DNA of 64,000 bases, taken from Pedobacter montanisoli (GTDB taxonomy: Bacteria > Bacteroidota > Bacteroidia > Sphingobacteriales > Sphingobacteriaceae). A model generated the notes under the pieces. It made no database searches, was not told where the DNA came from, and saw only the letters and a program-made list of their open reading frames with translations. The stretch is from contig NZ_JALGBH010000001.1 of assembly GCF_022809115.1 (NCBI RefSeq), forward strand, positions 558,001-622,000, in the 5' to 3' direction. This document shows, in pieces, positions 51,292 through 60,904 of the stretch. Position 1 is the first letter of the stretch. Each line of letters starts with the position of its first letter. The position numbers and the translations under genes are program-made.

Positions 51292-54189
51292 ATGTTACGC
51301 GTAAATAGCTCACTTCCATGCCAGATTGTATATTCGTTATGTAAACACGACTATTTCGGCTATCTTATTGAGCCTCATATCGTACAATTAAATCCTCACG
51401 GCGATTTATCATTAACTTACCAACGCCTTTTTACACACACCGCCAAAGAGTTTAACAAACACTTGGATGAAACTGATTTTAAGCTGATCAAACTGCTCGA
51501 TGAAACCGAACAGGATTTTATCATTAAGAAATACCATAAAAAGACCATTCGTCCTTTTGAGTTTTTCAGCAAGTTTTACGATGAGAAATTTTACGAAACC
51601 GTAAGACCTAAAATTGAAAAGAAACTGGCCGAAGTGCTGGATATCTTAAAACACAAAGGCGGTTTATACCTTATGGACAAAGACGGATGGCCTGCCGAAC
51701 GCAAAATTGAGATTGCTACAGAAGCAGCTACTGTATTGTTCCATTTCAGACGTAATGAAACCGAGACCCGCTATTTCCCTACCATAAAATACCAGGGTAT
51801 GCGTATCGATTTTATGTTTAAAGATGCACAGGTAGTTTGTAACCAACCGGGCTGGCTTTTGCTCAGCGATGTTCTTTATTTCTTTGAGCAAAGCATGGAA
51901 GGCAAGAAACTGATGCCTTTCTTAAATAAACGGTACATTACCATACCTAAAGCTACAGAAGAAACGTACTTTGAAAAGTTTGTAGCTCCTTTAATAGAAA
52001 AGTACCATGTATATGCAGAAGGTTTTGACATCAAAACAGAAAAGCATGAGCCTAAGGCAACCTTAAAAATCATCTATATAGAAGGTGGTGTATCGCAGGT
52101 GCAACTGTATTTTAAATATGGCGAATATGCTTTTGCCGCAGGCAGCGATACCAAGGTTACCGTTAAGCTGTCTAAAAACGCTGATGATTATACTTTTACA
52201 CGCATAAAGCGCAATCTGGACTGGGAAAAAGAAAAATACCTCTTCTTACAGCATTTAGGGCTTAAAAAAGTAAGTGCGCTGTTTTATAATTTAGAACTAC
52301 CGGTTTCTGCCGAAGAAGGTAATGCTTCTTACGGAATCATTAACTGGGTAAACGAAAATATAGAAACCCTAAAAGAAAGTGGTTTTGAGATTGAGCAGGC
52401 AAGTAGTCAGAAACGCTTTGTTTTTGGCAATAACAAGATCAATTTTGAAATCAAGGAAGATAACGACTGGTTCGATATCAATGCCATTGTTTATTTTGGT
52501 GTGCATCCCATTCCTTTTATTTCTTTAAAGAACCACATCCTTCATAAAAAGAGAGAATTTATTCTACCAGATGGAGAAATTGCCGTTATTCCAGAAAAAT
52601 GGTTTACCCAATACAATAGCTTATTTAGTTTATCATCTAACCAGAACGAGATTAAGCTTAAGAAACATCATATTGGACTGATCAATGATCTGGCCGAAGA
52701 TAGTATAGCACATGTAACTTTAGACCGCAAACTGCAAAAACTCACCGATTTTGAAGAAATTGGCGACTTTTCTATGCCAGAAGGCTTTAAAGGCGAATTA
52801 CGCCATTACCAAAAAGCCGGCTACAATTGGTTCAGTTTTTTACGTGAATATAATTTTGGCGGCTGTTTAGCCGACGACATGGGTTTGGGTAAAACCATAC
52901 AGACTTTGGCCATGTTGCAAAAACTTAAGGAGGAAAATGAAAAGAGCGGCACTCGCGGCACTTCGCTGATTATTATGCCTACTTCTTTGATTTATAACTG
53001 GCAAAATGAGGCCAGGAAGTTTACTCCGGCATTAAAAATCTTAGCGCATACCGGTTCTAACCGCAATAAAGATGTAAGCCATTTTGATCGATTTGACATT
53101 GTAATTACCACCTATGGCATAACCCGTGTAGATGTTGATCTGCTGCAAAGCTTTTATTTCAACTATATTATTCTGGATGAAAGCCAGAACATTAAAAATG
53201 CTTCTTCAAAATCTTTCAAAGCGGTGAGGGCATTAAAATCGAGACATAAATTGGTTTTAAGCGGTACCCCTGTAGAAAACTCGGTAAGTGATCTGTGGAC
53301 ACAACTTACCTTTTTAAACCCGGGTTTATTGGGAACTCAGGCTTATTTTACAGAAGAATATGTACAGGCCATTGAAAAGAAAAAAGATGAAGAAAAGGCT
53401 AGGAAACTACAGGCTATTATCAAACCTTTTATCTTAAGGCGTACCAAAGAGCAGGTTGCTGCCGAACTTCCACCAAAAACCGAACAGATCTTTTACTGCG
53501 ACATGAGCGAAGACCAGGCCGCTTATTATGAAAAAACAAAATCGGCTTACCGCAACGATCTTTTAAACAGCATGGATAACGGCACTTATGCCAAAAAACA
53601 AATCCAGATTTTGCAGGGACTTACTGCTTTGAGGCAATTGGCTAACCATCCTTCAATGATTGATGAAATGTACACTTCAGACTCGGGCAAGTTCGAAAAT
53701 GTAATCCATACCTTAAACAATGTGCTCAAAGGCGGACATAAAGTACTGGTGTTTTCACAATTTGTAAAGCATCTCGAAATCTTTAAAAGATACCTGACTG
53801 AACAAAAGATTGATTTTGCTTATTTAGATGGCGCAACCCACAACCGTGGGCAAATCGTTTCTGAATTTCAGGAAAACGAAAATTTAAAGGTGTTCCTGAT
53901 TTCAATTAAAGCCGGAGGTGTAGGATTAAATCTTACTCAGGCAGATTATGTCTTCATTTTAGACCCATGGTGGAACCCTGCCGTAGAACAACAAGCCGTT
54001 GACCGTACACATCGTATAGGGCAGCAAAAAAAGGTATTTATCTACAAGTTTATAGCTAAAGATACCGTAGAAGAGAAAATACTGGCTTTACAGAACAGAA
54101 AAAAAACGCTGGCCAGCTCGCTGATTACCACAGAAGAAAGTTTCTTTAAATCTTTGAGCAAAGATGATATCAGGGAGTTACTTAACTAA
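51292..54189 (+). CDS. SNF2-family DEAD/DEAH-box ATPase (RapA/HepA-like)
   Basis: This 965-residue protein has a long N-terminal region of unknown fold (about 1-490) and a C-terminal SNF2 motor: DDMGLGKTIQT near 528, motif II LDESQNIKN near 629 (DESQ replaces DEAH), LSGTPVENS, and motifs V-VI KAGGVGLNLTQ and DRTHRIGQQ. SNF2 ATPases remodel protein-DNA complexes; bacterial ones may recycle RNA polymerase or act in defence, but no defence genes are nearby. The 3' end overlaps aat by 12 bp. Confidence 0.9.
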   Translation: MLRVNSSLPCQIVYSLCKHDYFGYLIEPHIVQLNPHGDLSLTYQRLFTHTAKEFNKHLDETDFKLIKLLDETEQDFIIKKYHKKTIRPFEFFSKFYDEKFYETVRPKIEKKLAEVLDILKHKGGLYLMDKDGWPAERKIEIATEAATVLFHFRRNETETRYFPTIKYQGMRIDFMFKDAQVVCNQPGWLLLSDVLYFFEQSMEGKKLMPFLNKRYITIPKATEETYFEKFVAPLIEKYHVYAEGFDIKTEKHEPKATLKIIYIEGGVSQVQLYFKYGEYAFAAGSDTKVTVKLSKNADDYTFTRIKRNLDWEKEKYLFLQHLGLKKVSALFYNLELPVSAEEGNASYGIINWVNENIETLKESGFEIEQASSQKRFVFGNNKINFEIKEDNDWFDINAIVYFGVHPIPFISLKNHILHKKREFILPDGEIAVIPEKWFTQYNSLFSLSSNQNEIKLKKHHIGLINDLAEDSIAHVTLDRKLQKLTDFEEIGDFSMPEGFKGELRHYQKAGYNWFSFLREYNFGGCLADDMGLGKTIQTLAMLQKLKEENEKSGTRGTSLIIMPTSLIYNWQNEARKFTPALKILAHTGSNRNKDVSHFDRFDIVITTYGITRVDVDLLQSFYFNYIILDESQNIKNASSKSFKAVRALKSRHKLVLSGTPVENSVSDLWTQLTFLNPGLLGTQAYFTEEYVQAIEKKKDEEKARKLQAIIKPFILRRTKEQVAAELPPKTEQIFYCDMSEDQAAYYEKTKSAYRNDLLNSMDNGTYAKKQIQILQGLTALRQLANHPSMIDEMYTSDSGKFENVIHTLNNVLKGGHKVLVFSQFVKHLEIFKRYLTEQKIDFAYLDGATHNRGQIVSEFQENENLKVFLISIKAGGVGLNLTQADYVFILDPWWNPAVEQQAVDRTHRIGQQKKVFIYKFIAKDTVEEKILALQNRKKTLASSLITTEESFFKSLSKDDIRELLN

Positions 54190-54819
54190 GCCTTTGATAA
54201 AGCTCATATAGACTTCACGATCTATCATTTCAGCGCCCATACTTAATAAATGTTCATTAGGTAACTGACAATCTATCAAATCAAAGTCTAAACTTTTGCA
54301 TAAATAAATGAGTGCCATTTTAGATGCATTGGGCACAAGACTGAACATACTTTCTCCGCAAAATACCCGATTTATTCTTACGCCATACAAACCGCCAACT
54401 AATTTCTCTTCTTGCCATACTTCAATACTATGCGCAAAACCTTTGTTGTGCAATTTGATATAGGCTTCCTGCATTTCAGTTGTGATCCAGGTCCCGGGCT
54501 GGTCTTTACGGGGTGTAACTGCACAATGTTTAATTACCTGTTTAAAATTCTGATTAACAGAAACCTTAAATGCACCCAATTGTATAACTTTTTTCATGCT
54601 CTTGCTGATCTTAACCTTATCAGGATAAATCACACAACGCTCATGTGGCGAGAACCAAAGAATAGGATCTTCCTCACTGTACCAGGGGAAGATCCCATTT
54701 TCATATGCCAGTAATAATCTTTCTATGCTCAGATCACCTCCTATAGCCAGTAATCCATCTTCTTCAGCTAATGAAGGATCAGGGAAAACAATTTCATCGG
54801 GAGGTAATCTGAAGATCAT
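54178..54819 (-). CDS. aat: Leucyl/phenylalanyl-tRNA--protein transferase
   Basis: The 213-residue enzyme adds Leu or Phe from tRNA to proteins with N-terminal Arg or Lys, marking them for ClpS-ClpAP. Family blocks are FPDPSLAEEDGLLAIGGDLS, NGIFPWYSEEDPILWFSP and GGLYGVRINRVFCGESMFS. Its 3' end overlaps the convergent SNF2-family gene by 12 bp. Length is normal (200-235). Confidence 0.95.
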   Translation of the reverse strand: MIFRLPPDEIVFPDPSLAEEDGLLAIGGDLSIERLLLAYENGIFPWYSEEDPILWFSPHERCVIYPDKVKISKSMKKVIQLGAFKVSVNQNFKQVIKHCAVTPRKDQPGTWITTEMQEAYIKLHNKGFAHSIEVWQEEKLVGGLYGVRINRVFCGESMFSLVPNASKMALIYLCKSLDFDLIDCQLPNEHLLSMGAEMIDREVYMSFIKGLVK

Positions 54820-54827
54820 TGTTACAA

Positions 54828-55223
54828 TTAAGACTTAGAAAAAGACATCAGCAACCTTTCTCCTGCGTATAGCATCAGCTTTCCGTTCTCTGTTCTGATA
54901 CTGGTAACTTTTTCAAGATCTTTAAGGTAATCGGTTTCGTATTTGATCACATCTTCGCACATCATTTTAGTACTGAACATCTGGGTAAATGTAATATTAT
55001 AGCCTATTAGTGCAAATCCGCCACCATAAGTATTACAAAATGCCCTCCCAGATACTCTGTTATCTGTACTGAAATTTAAAGTAGCCTGAGCTTTAGCCGG
55101 TAGAGTATGATCTGTCCATTGTGTTAAAGTCCAGTTGGTACCTGATACATTTACCGAACCTAAGATAGAAGCGCATGACTGCAAGCCAACAATGACCATC
55201 AATAAAAAAACAATTCTTTTCAT
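54828..55223 (-). CDS. META-domain lipoprotein (HslJ-like)
   Basis: The 131-residue protein has a lipoprotein signal (lipobox LQSC, Cys17) and a META domain: GTNWTLTQW, a middle FSTDNRVSGRAFCNTYGG and IKYETDYLKDLEKVTS. META domains are found in heat-shock protein HslJ and in secreted proteins of unknown role. It precedes aat by 8 bp on the same strand and may be co-transcribed. Confidence 0.88.
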   Translation of the reverse strand: MKRIVFLLMVIVGLQSCASILGSVNVSGTNWTLTQWTDHTLPAKAQATLNFSTDNRVSGRAFCNTYGGGFALIGYNITFTQMFSTKMMCEDVIKYETDYLKDLEKVTSIRTENGKLMLYAGERLLMSFSKS

Positions 55224-55304
55224 TTGATTTAAAATTATACTATAACCGCTCCATTACGGTCCTTTGCAAAAGCAATTTTATAGCCAAAATTACCAGACTA
55301 TTTT

Positions 55305-55694
55305 TCAGCTCAGTTTTTTATGATTGCGTATGGTAAGGTAAAGCCTAATAAACTCAAACATGATACAGGTTTTTAAAGTGATATCAAACCATTTATCTTC
55401 AAATAAACCTATGGCTTCAGGAATAAGAGAGATAAAACCTATACTGAAAATCCATAAGTATAACCTGAAAGGAAACTGTACATAATACCATACTGCGGCT
55501 ATCTTTTTTGCCTTAATCTGGGCATATACACAGTATGCAATCAACGCAAACATCGGAAACATTAAAACCGATGATATTTTTTCGGATAACAGGGTAATTT
55601 TTGAAAAATCGGAAGAAATTTGCCAAAGCTGCATCCCTAAAAAAATCAGAGATATAGCATCTAAAAAAGCAAATACAAGAAAAAGTTTGCGCAT
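55305..55694 (-). CDS. Small four-helix membrane protein
   Basis: The 129-residue protein has hydrophobic segments near 5-25, 42-62, 70-100 and 104-120, and no recognised motif. A role cannot be given. It lies 81 bp upstream of the META gene on the same strand. Confidence 0.65.
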   Translation of the reverse strand: MRKLFLVFAFLDAISLIFLGMQLWQISSDFSKITLLSEKISSVLMFPMFALIAYCVYAQIKAKKIAAVWYYVQFPFRLYLWIFSIGFISLIPEAIGLFEDKWFDITLKTCIMFEFIRLYLTIRNHKKLS

Positions 55695-55818
55695 GTTGGT
55701 TCAATAATGTATAAGCTTTAAGGAGCTTATATTTTACAAACTTAAAATCTTAAACAATTTCTTACAAACCTGCGATATTTTAATTCATAAATTCTTTTCA
55801 AGAAAAAAACATCCAATA

Positions 55819-56619
55819 TTAGCTAGGATCATGCAATGGTTCATTGCTTACACCCGGATGTATATTTTTAAATAATACCATTTCTTTTACTCTGGCTGAA
55901 GCACCCGGATAAAAGCCGGTTTCTAAGGTAAAGTCTTTAGGGTTTTTAAATGTTCTAAATATGATATCAAACAAAGGCAGATCAGAATAATTATGCGCAT
56001 GTATATCCTTTGCATGATGAAGCGAATGTGATTCTGGCCGCTGAAAGATATAACCCATCCATTGGGGTGTTTTAACATTAGCGTGCTGAATTACCGCTAA
56101 AAAAGTAGCTCCGTAAATTGCATAAATTGTAGCCTCTGCGGTAAAACCCCCAATCCATACCATTGCCAAACTTGTTAACGCCGTAAAACCAATCATATCC
56201 ATAGGACTAAAGTAAAATGCCCCATAAGCATCAACCCTTTCAGCACTATGATGCATTTGGTGAAAAACCCTCCATAGCAAATTACTTTTATGCATGCTAC
56301 GATGCCAGATATACACTCCCAGCTCATATAACAATAAAGCGACTAAAGCTCCCCAATAATTTCCTAAAAAAGTAAAGTCGAACACCCTGTATTGAGCTAA
56401 ATATTCGTTCCAAAACAAGGGTAAATAAGAAGAGAGAAAAAAATAAATGATAAAGGCAAAAATACCCTTAATCTTCCAGTTTTTAACATTTGGTAATCTT
56501 CTTCCGGGCCTGAGTTCTTCTGCTATGATTAAGAACAGAAAAATAGAAATTACAATTATGGAGGCGGGATCCATAATCAGTTCCAATGGATTGGGGAACT
56601 GTGCTATTTTTTCAAACAT
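55819..56619 (-). CDS. Sterol desaturase/fatty acid hydroxylase family membrane protein
   Basis: The 266-residue protein has several membrane helices and the histidine boxes of the di-iron hydroxylase superfamily: HRSMH, HQMHH and HSLHH, with HAHNY after. Members hydroxylate or desaturate lipids, carotenoids or sterols using O2. The substrate is unknown here. The C-terminus lacks a fused electron-transfer domain. It stands alone between short AT-rich gaps. Confidence 0.9.
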   Translation of the reverse strand: MFEKIAQFPNPLELIMDPASIIVISIFLFLIIAEELRPGRRLPNVKNWKIKGIFAFIIYFFLSSYLPLFWNEYLAQYRVFDFTFLGNYWGALVALLLYELGVYIWHRSMHKSNLLWRVFHQMHHSAERVDAYGAFYFSPMDMIGFTALTSLAMVWIGGFTAEATIYAIYGATFLAVIQHANVKTPQWMGYIFQRPESHSLHHAKDIHAHNYSDLPLFDIIFRTFKNPKDFTLETGFYPGASARVKEMVLFKNIHPGVSNEPLHDPS

Positions 56620-56700
56620 AAGCTATAGTATTTAGTTGGTCTATAACTTAAATTTAACATAAAATATTCAAAAACAACAAGTTATAATAAAAATCATTTC

Positions 56701-57339
56701 TTACAACCCTTTAAAAACATAAACGTAATTGTACACAAAATGAGATAAAGCACCCATATTTACAAACAGATGCCACAATTCATGGCTATGCAGATATTTA
56801 TGCAAAGGTTGGTCTTTGGCATAGTAGTAAGTACCGCCTATGTAAAAAACGCCACCCAAAAATAGCCAGAAAAAGCCTGCCAGTGGTACATAGCCAATCA
56901 TTTTGCTCATAAAAGGAATAATAAGGCAGCCCATTAAAATATACAGGGCATTAGAAAGCGCTTTACTTTTAAGTCTATTAAAGATCTTTAAAAGGCAACC
57001 CATTAAGGCAATCCCCCAAACCAAGGCAAACAAGAACCAGCGTATCCATCCCTCAAAAACAAGCAATGTGGTGGGCATAAATGAACCTGCTATCATAATA
57101 TAAATGCAGCAATGATCAAATTTTTGCCACATCCTTATGCCGTATTCTGTTTTGGGTACGCTATGGTATATTGCACTTAGGCCAAAAACAGTAATAATGG
57201 CAAAACCATAAATATAAGCAGCAGTTAATGCCAGGCTGTTGTCTGCTTTATTTAAAAGCATCAACAAACCGGGAAAGGCAAGAACGGCAGGAACAAGATG
57301 AGTAAAAAAGTTTCCGGGCTCCCGAATATATTTATTCAT
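56701..57339 (-). CDS. trhA: Hemolysin III family (PAQR/TrhA) membrane protein
   Basis: The protein has seven hydrophobic helices and the PAQR metal motifs: SAIYHS, KFDHCCIY and a C-terminal HSHELWH. Bacterial TrhA-type proteins have been linked to lipid and fluidity balance; the haemolysin name is historical. A frame opens at 57378, but MNKYIREPGNFF starting at 57339 fits the family and overlaps the rbfA stop by 8 bp, so I use it (212 residues). Confidence 0.9.
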   Translation of the reverse strand: MNKYIREPGNFFTHLVPAVLAFPGLLMLLNKADNSLALTAAYIYGFAIITVFGLSAIYHSVPKTEYGIRMWQKFDHCCIYIMIAGSFMPTTLLVFEGWIRWFLFALVWGIALMGCLLKIFNRLKSKALSNALYILMGCLIIPFMSKMIGYVPLAGFFWLFLGGVFYIGGTYYYAKDQPLHKYLHSHELWHLFVNMGALSHFVYNYVYVFKGL

Positions 57340-57706
57340 CGTTACCGCTCTCTTTGCGTTCTTTTGCGATTTTATCAAAAATTTGGTCCATACGCTCTAC
57401 GTATTCATTGGTATCGTCAACAAAAAAACTCAAGGTAGGAATGGTCCTGGCCTGATGACGAATGCGAGCGCCTAATTTATACCTGATCTCGTTAGCATGC
57501 GCATTAACCGTAGCTACTGATAAACGGGTATTATCTGTATTTAAAAAGCTTAAATATACTTTTGCAACGGCTAAATCTGGTGAAACACGAACCTTGGTAA
57601 TGGTTACTAAAGTATTGGGTAAATATGCTGATCCTTCTCTCTGAAAAATTGCAGCCAGTTCTTCCTGTAACAGTCCTGCAAATTTTTGTTGTCTTTTACT
57701 CTCCAT
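57332..57706 (-). CDS. rbfA: Ribosome-binding factor A
   Basis: The 124-residue KH-fold protein assists 30S maturation. Blocks visible are QKFAGLLQEELAAIFQ, VTITKVRVSPDLAVAKVYLSF and RYKLGARI-type helix with PTLSFFVDDTNEYVERMDQI. It follows hflX on the same strand at 49 bp and overlaps trhA. Confidence 0.95.
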   Translation of the reverse strand: MESKRQQKFAGLLQEELAAIFQREGSAYLPNTLVTITKVRVSPDLAVAKVYLSFLNTDNTRLSVATVNAHANEIRYKLGARIRHQARTIPTLSFFVDDTNEYVERMDQIFDKIAKERKESGNDE

Positions 57707-57755
57707 TATCTTATTTCTATAGTCGCTAAGGCAACTGGTGTTTAAACTGTATTTA

Positions 57756-58949
57756 CTAATATAGCAATTTATCGTATGGATAACGTTGTATGTGCATGGC
57801 TTTTACCTTATCATACAACAATTGCTTAAACTCTTCTATGTTCTCTTTCTGGGTAGCCGAAATAAACAAGGCAGGAGTATTTTCATGTGCCATCCAACTC
57901 CGTTTAAAATCCTCAAGTGTTAACGGTGCCTCAGGCTCCTCACCTGTTTCTTCAACCTCAGGAGAAACGTAAGCATCTATTTTATTGAACAGCATGATGG
58001 TTTCTTTATCACGGGCGCCCAGATCTTTTAAGGTTTCATTTACCGTATGGATCTGGTCCTCAAAGTTAGGATGCGAAACATCTACCACATGAATCAATAT
58101 ATCTGCTTCTCTTACTTCATCTAACGTAGATTTAAAGCATTCAACCAAGTGATGGGGTAATTTCCTGATAAAACCAACCGTATCAGAAAGCAGAAAAGGA
58201 AGATTTTCTATCACAACTTTCCTAACTGTGGTATCTAAGGTTGCAAACAATTTGTTCTCGGCAAATACTTCAGATTTTGAAAGCATGTTCATAATCGTAG
58301 ATTTACCTACGTTGGTATAACCCACTAAAGCCACACGAATTAATTGTCCGCGGTTTTTACGCTGGGTTTCATTTTGTCGGTCTATCAGCTTAAGCCTGTC
58401 TTTAAGTAGAGTGATCTTTTCTAAAATCATCCTTCTATCACTCTCAATCTGGCTTTCACCCGGACCACGCATACCTATACCACCCTTTTGACGTTCAAGG
58501 TGGGTCCACATACGGGTTAAACGCGGTAATAAATATTGTAACTGAGCCAGCTCAACCTGTGTTTTTGCCTGAGCGGTTTGGGCTCTTCCTGCAAAAATGT
58601 CTAATATCAGGTTGCTTCTGTCTAAAATTTTAACCTGTAATTCTCTTTCGATATTACGCAACTGAGAAGGCGAAAGCTCATCATCAAACACCACAATGTC
58701 TATCTCTTCTGCTTTTACGTAAGCTTGTATCTCTTCCAGCTTTCCGGTTCCTACAAAAGTAGCCCGATCTGGTTTTTGCATTCTCTGAACAAAAGTCTTT
58801 TCTACCAAACCGCCTGCGGTCTGAACCAGAAAATCCAATTCCTCTAAATATTCCTTGGTCTGTTCGGCACGCTCACCGGGTAAAGCCACGCCAACTAAAA
58901 CTACCCGTTCTTTTTTAGGAGCGGTATCATAAAATTTCTGTTTTCCCAT
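57756..58949 (-). CDS. hflX: GTPase HflX
   Basis: The 397-residue ribosome-associated GTPase splits stalled ribosomes. An N-terminal HflX domain (GTGKLEEIQAYV, FDDELSPSQLRNIE) leads to a helical linker with RGPGESQIE, then the G domain with GYTNVGKST, DTVGF and NKID. Length is typical. A close promoter with a TATCTTTG box lies 9 bases before the ATG. Confidence 0.95.
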   Translation of the reverse strand: MGKQKFYDTAPKKERVVLVGVALPGERAEQTKEYLEELDFLVQTAGGLVEKTFVQRMQKPDRATFVGTGKLEEIQAYVKAEEIDIVVFDDELSPSQLRNIERELQVKILDRSNLILDIFAGRAQTAQAKTQVELAQLQYLLPRLTRMWTHLERQKGGIGMRGPGESQIESDRRMILEKITLLKDRLKLIDRQNETQRKNRGQLIRVALVGYTNVGKSTIMNMLSKSEVFAENKLFATLDTTVRKVVIENLPFLLSDTVGFIRKLPHHLVECFKSTLDEVREADILIHVVDVSHPNFEDQIHTVNETLKDLGARDKETIMLFNKIDAYVSPEVEETGEEPEAPLTLEDFKRSWMAHENTPALFISATQKENIEEFKQLLYDKVKAMHIQRYPYDKLLY

Positions 58950-58958
58950 CTAATTTCA

Positions 58959-58987
58959 CAAAGATACAAAATCCATACCCTTTTCAA
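58959..58987 (-). promoter_or_regulatory. Promoter of hflX
   Basis: On the minus strand a TTG (58985-58987) and TATCTTTG (58959-58966) are spaced by 18 bp, fitting the phylum consensus. The ATG follows after nine bases, so the leader is nearly absent. Confidence 0.7.
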
Positions 58988-59167
58988 CAGATTTATACCT
59001 GTGGTTTGCAACTCCTTACAAATTATTTACGCTACCGTTCAATACCTTTAATCACATACCATACTTTAACTGCAATAAACTCTGAATAAAGCTGTTAATA
59101 AATACCTTTTTGCATATCGGCAAAAAAATTCTACCTTAAATCGACCAAATAAATCACCATAACCTAA

Positions 59168-60901
59168 ATGGAAATTAAAAAGCAAAGCAAAAAATATGAT
59201 GCAGTGATTGTAGGATCTGGTGCTGGCGGTGGTATGGCTGCATATACCCTTGCCAAAGCAGGCTTAAAAGTATGTTTACTTGAGGCCGGAGCCATGTACG
59301 ATCCTCAAAAAAATATTACACAATTAAAAAATCCCTGGGAATCTCCACGTCGCGGAGCCAGTACAAAATTCAGGCCTTTTGGCGATTTTGATGCTTGTTA
59401 TTACGGCTGGGATGTTGAGGGCGAACCTTATACCAAAGCGCCCGGAACCGAATGGGACTGGTGGCGTGCAAGGATGTTAGGTGGCCGCACCAACCACTGG
59501 GGGCGCATATCATTGCGCTTTGGTCCAAAAGATTTTAAACGTAAAAGTATTGATGGTTTAGGCGAAGACTGGCCTATAGGTTATGAGGATGTTAAGCCTT
59601 TTTACGATAGGGTTGATAAGTTGATTGGTATCTTTGGAACAAATGAAGGACTTGAAAATGATCCAGATGGTTTTTTTCTTCCTCCTCCCAAACCCCGTTT
59701 GCATGAATTATTTATCAAAAAGGCAGCGGCAACTTCGGGTGTTAGGGTAATTCCATCGAGGTTATCTATCTTAACACAGAAACTAAATGATGATAGAGGC
59801 GTATGCTTTTTTTGCGGGCAATGTAACCGTAATTGTAGTATGGCAAAAGCCGATTTCTCTTCAACAAACGTGCTGATCTATCCGGCCTTAGCTACCGGTA
59901 ACATCGATATTGTGGCCAATGCCATGGTACGTGAGGTTTTAACCAACGATGAAGGGTTAGCTACAGGCGTATCATACATCAACAAAGATGATATGATGGA
60001 ATATCAGGTTACGGGCCGTACCGTAATTTTAGCTGCCAGTGCCTGCGAAAGTTCTCGCCTTTTATTGAACTCAAAATCAAAAAGACACCCTAACGGATTG
60101 GCAAATAGCAGCGATGTGGTTGGCCGTTATCTACATGATTCAACCGGGGCAAGCATGGGTGGTGTACTACCGCAGCTTTTTGACCGTAAACGATACAATG
60201 AAGATGGGGTTGGCGGTATGCACGTTTACTCACCTTGGTGGTTAGATAACAAGAAATTAGACTTTCCTCGTGGTTACCATATTGAGTATTGGGGCGGTAT
60301 GGGGCAACCAGCCTACGGTTTTGGGGGTGGCATTGAAGGTATGAATGGCAAGTTTGCTGTTCGTGGTACGCAGAAAGAAGCCGGAGGATATGGCAAATCA
60401 TTAAAAGAAGATTACCGCTTTTTTTATGGCGCAAGCGTAGGTATGGCAGGTCGTGGAGAAGCTATTCCGTTATATGATAATCGCTGTGAAATAGACCCTA
60501 GTGTAGTTGATAAATACGGTATTCCGGTATTAAAGTTCAATGTGAAATGGAGTGAGCATGAAATTTTGCAGGCCAAGCACATGAAAGAAACTTTTGATGA
60601 GATGATGCACAATATGGGCGCCATTGTTACTTGGGGAGGCGATTACAACAAAGAAAACAACTATGGCTTAGAATCGCCTGGAAAAATTATCCATGAAGCA
60701 GGAACCGCCCGTATGGGTAATGATCCTAAAACTTCTGCCCTGAATAAATATAATCAGGCACACGATTGCAAAAACTTATTTGTAATGGATGGTGCTGCAT
60801 TTACTTCGCAAGCTGATAAGAACATTACATGGACCATTTTGGCTTTGGCTATGCGTGCCAGCGAATACATTGTTTCTGAAATGAAAAAACAAAACTTGTA
60901 A
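59168..60901 (+). CDS. GMC-family oxidoreductase
   Basis: The 577-residue flavoprotein has the FAD-binding VIVGSGAGGGMAAYTLAKAG near the N-terminus, a cysteine cluster CFFCGQCNRNC that could bind a metal or iron-sulfur group, and a C-terminal HEAGTARMG with NLFVMDGAAFTS, the GMC_oxred_C region. With its partner subunit 3 gene 3 bp downstream it should form a membrane-associated sugar or polyol dehydrogenase; the exact sugar is unknown. No cytochrome subunit gene is adjacent. A 218-bp gap upstream shows no clear promoter. Confidence 0.92.
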   Translation: MEIKKQSKKYDAVIVGSGAGGGMAAYTLAKAGLKVCLLEAGAMYDPQKNITQLKNPWESPRRGASTKFRPFGDFDACYYGWDVEGEPYTKAPGTEWDWWRARMLGGRTNHWGRISLRFGPKDFKRKSIDGLGEDWPIGYEDVKPFYDRVDKLIGIFGTNEGLENDPDGFFLPPPKPRLHELFIKKAAATSGVRVIPSRLSILTQKLNDDRGVCFFCGQCNRNCSMAKADFSSTNVLIYPALATGNIDIVANAMVREVLTNDEGLATGVSYINKDDMMEYQVTGRTVILAASACESSRLLLNSKSKRHPNGLANSSDVVGRYLHDSTGASMGGVLPQLFDRKRYNEDGVGGMHVYSPWWLDNKKLDFPRGYHIEYWGGMGQPAYGFGGGIEGMNGKFAVRGTQKEAGGYGKSLKEDYRFFYGASVGMAGRGEAIPLYDNRCEIDPSVVDKYGIPVLKFNVKWSEHEILQAKHMKETFDEMMHNMGAIVTWGGDYNKENNYGLESPGKIIHEAGTARMGNDPKTSALNKYNQAHDCKNLFVMDGAAFTSQADKNITWTILALAMRASEYIVSEMKKQNL

Positions 60902-60904
60902 CCC

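Noticed and set aside
51292..54189. SNF2-family ATPase as part of a phage-defence island
   Set aside because: Neighbours are aat, a GIN protein and housekeeping genes; no nuclease, methylase or other defence gene is present.
57339..57378. Longer N-terminus for the TrhA-like protein
   Set aside because: The extra 13 residues are encoded entirely inside rbfA and do not resemble the family start.
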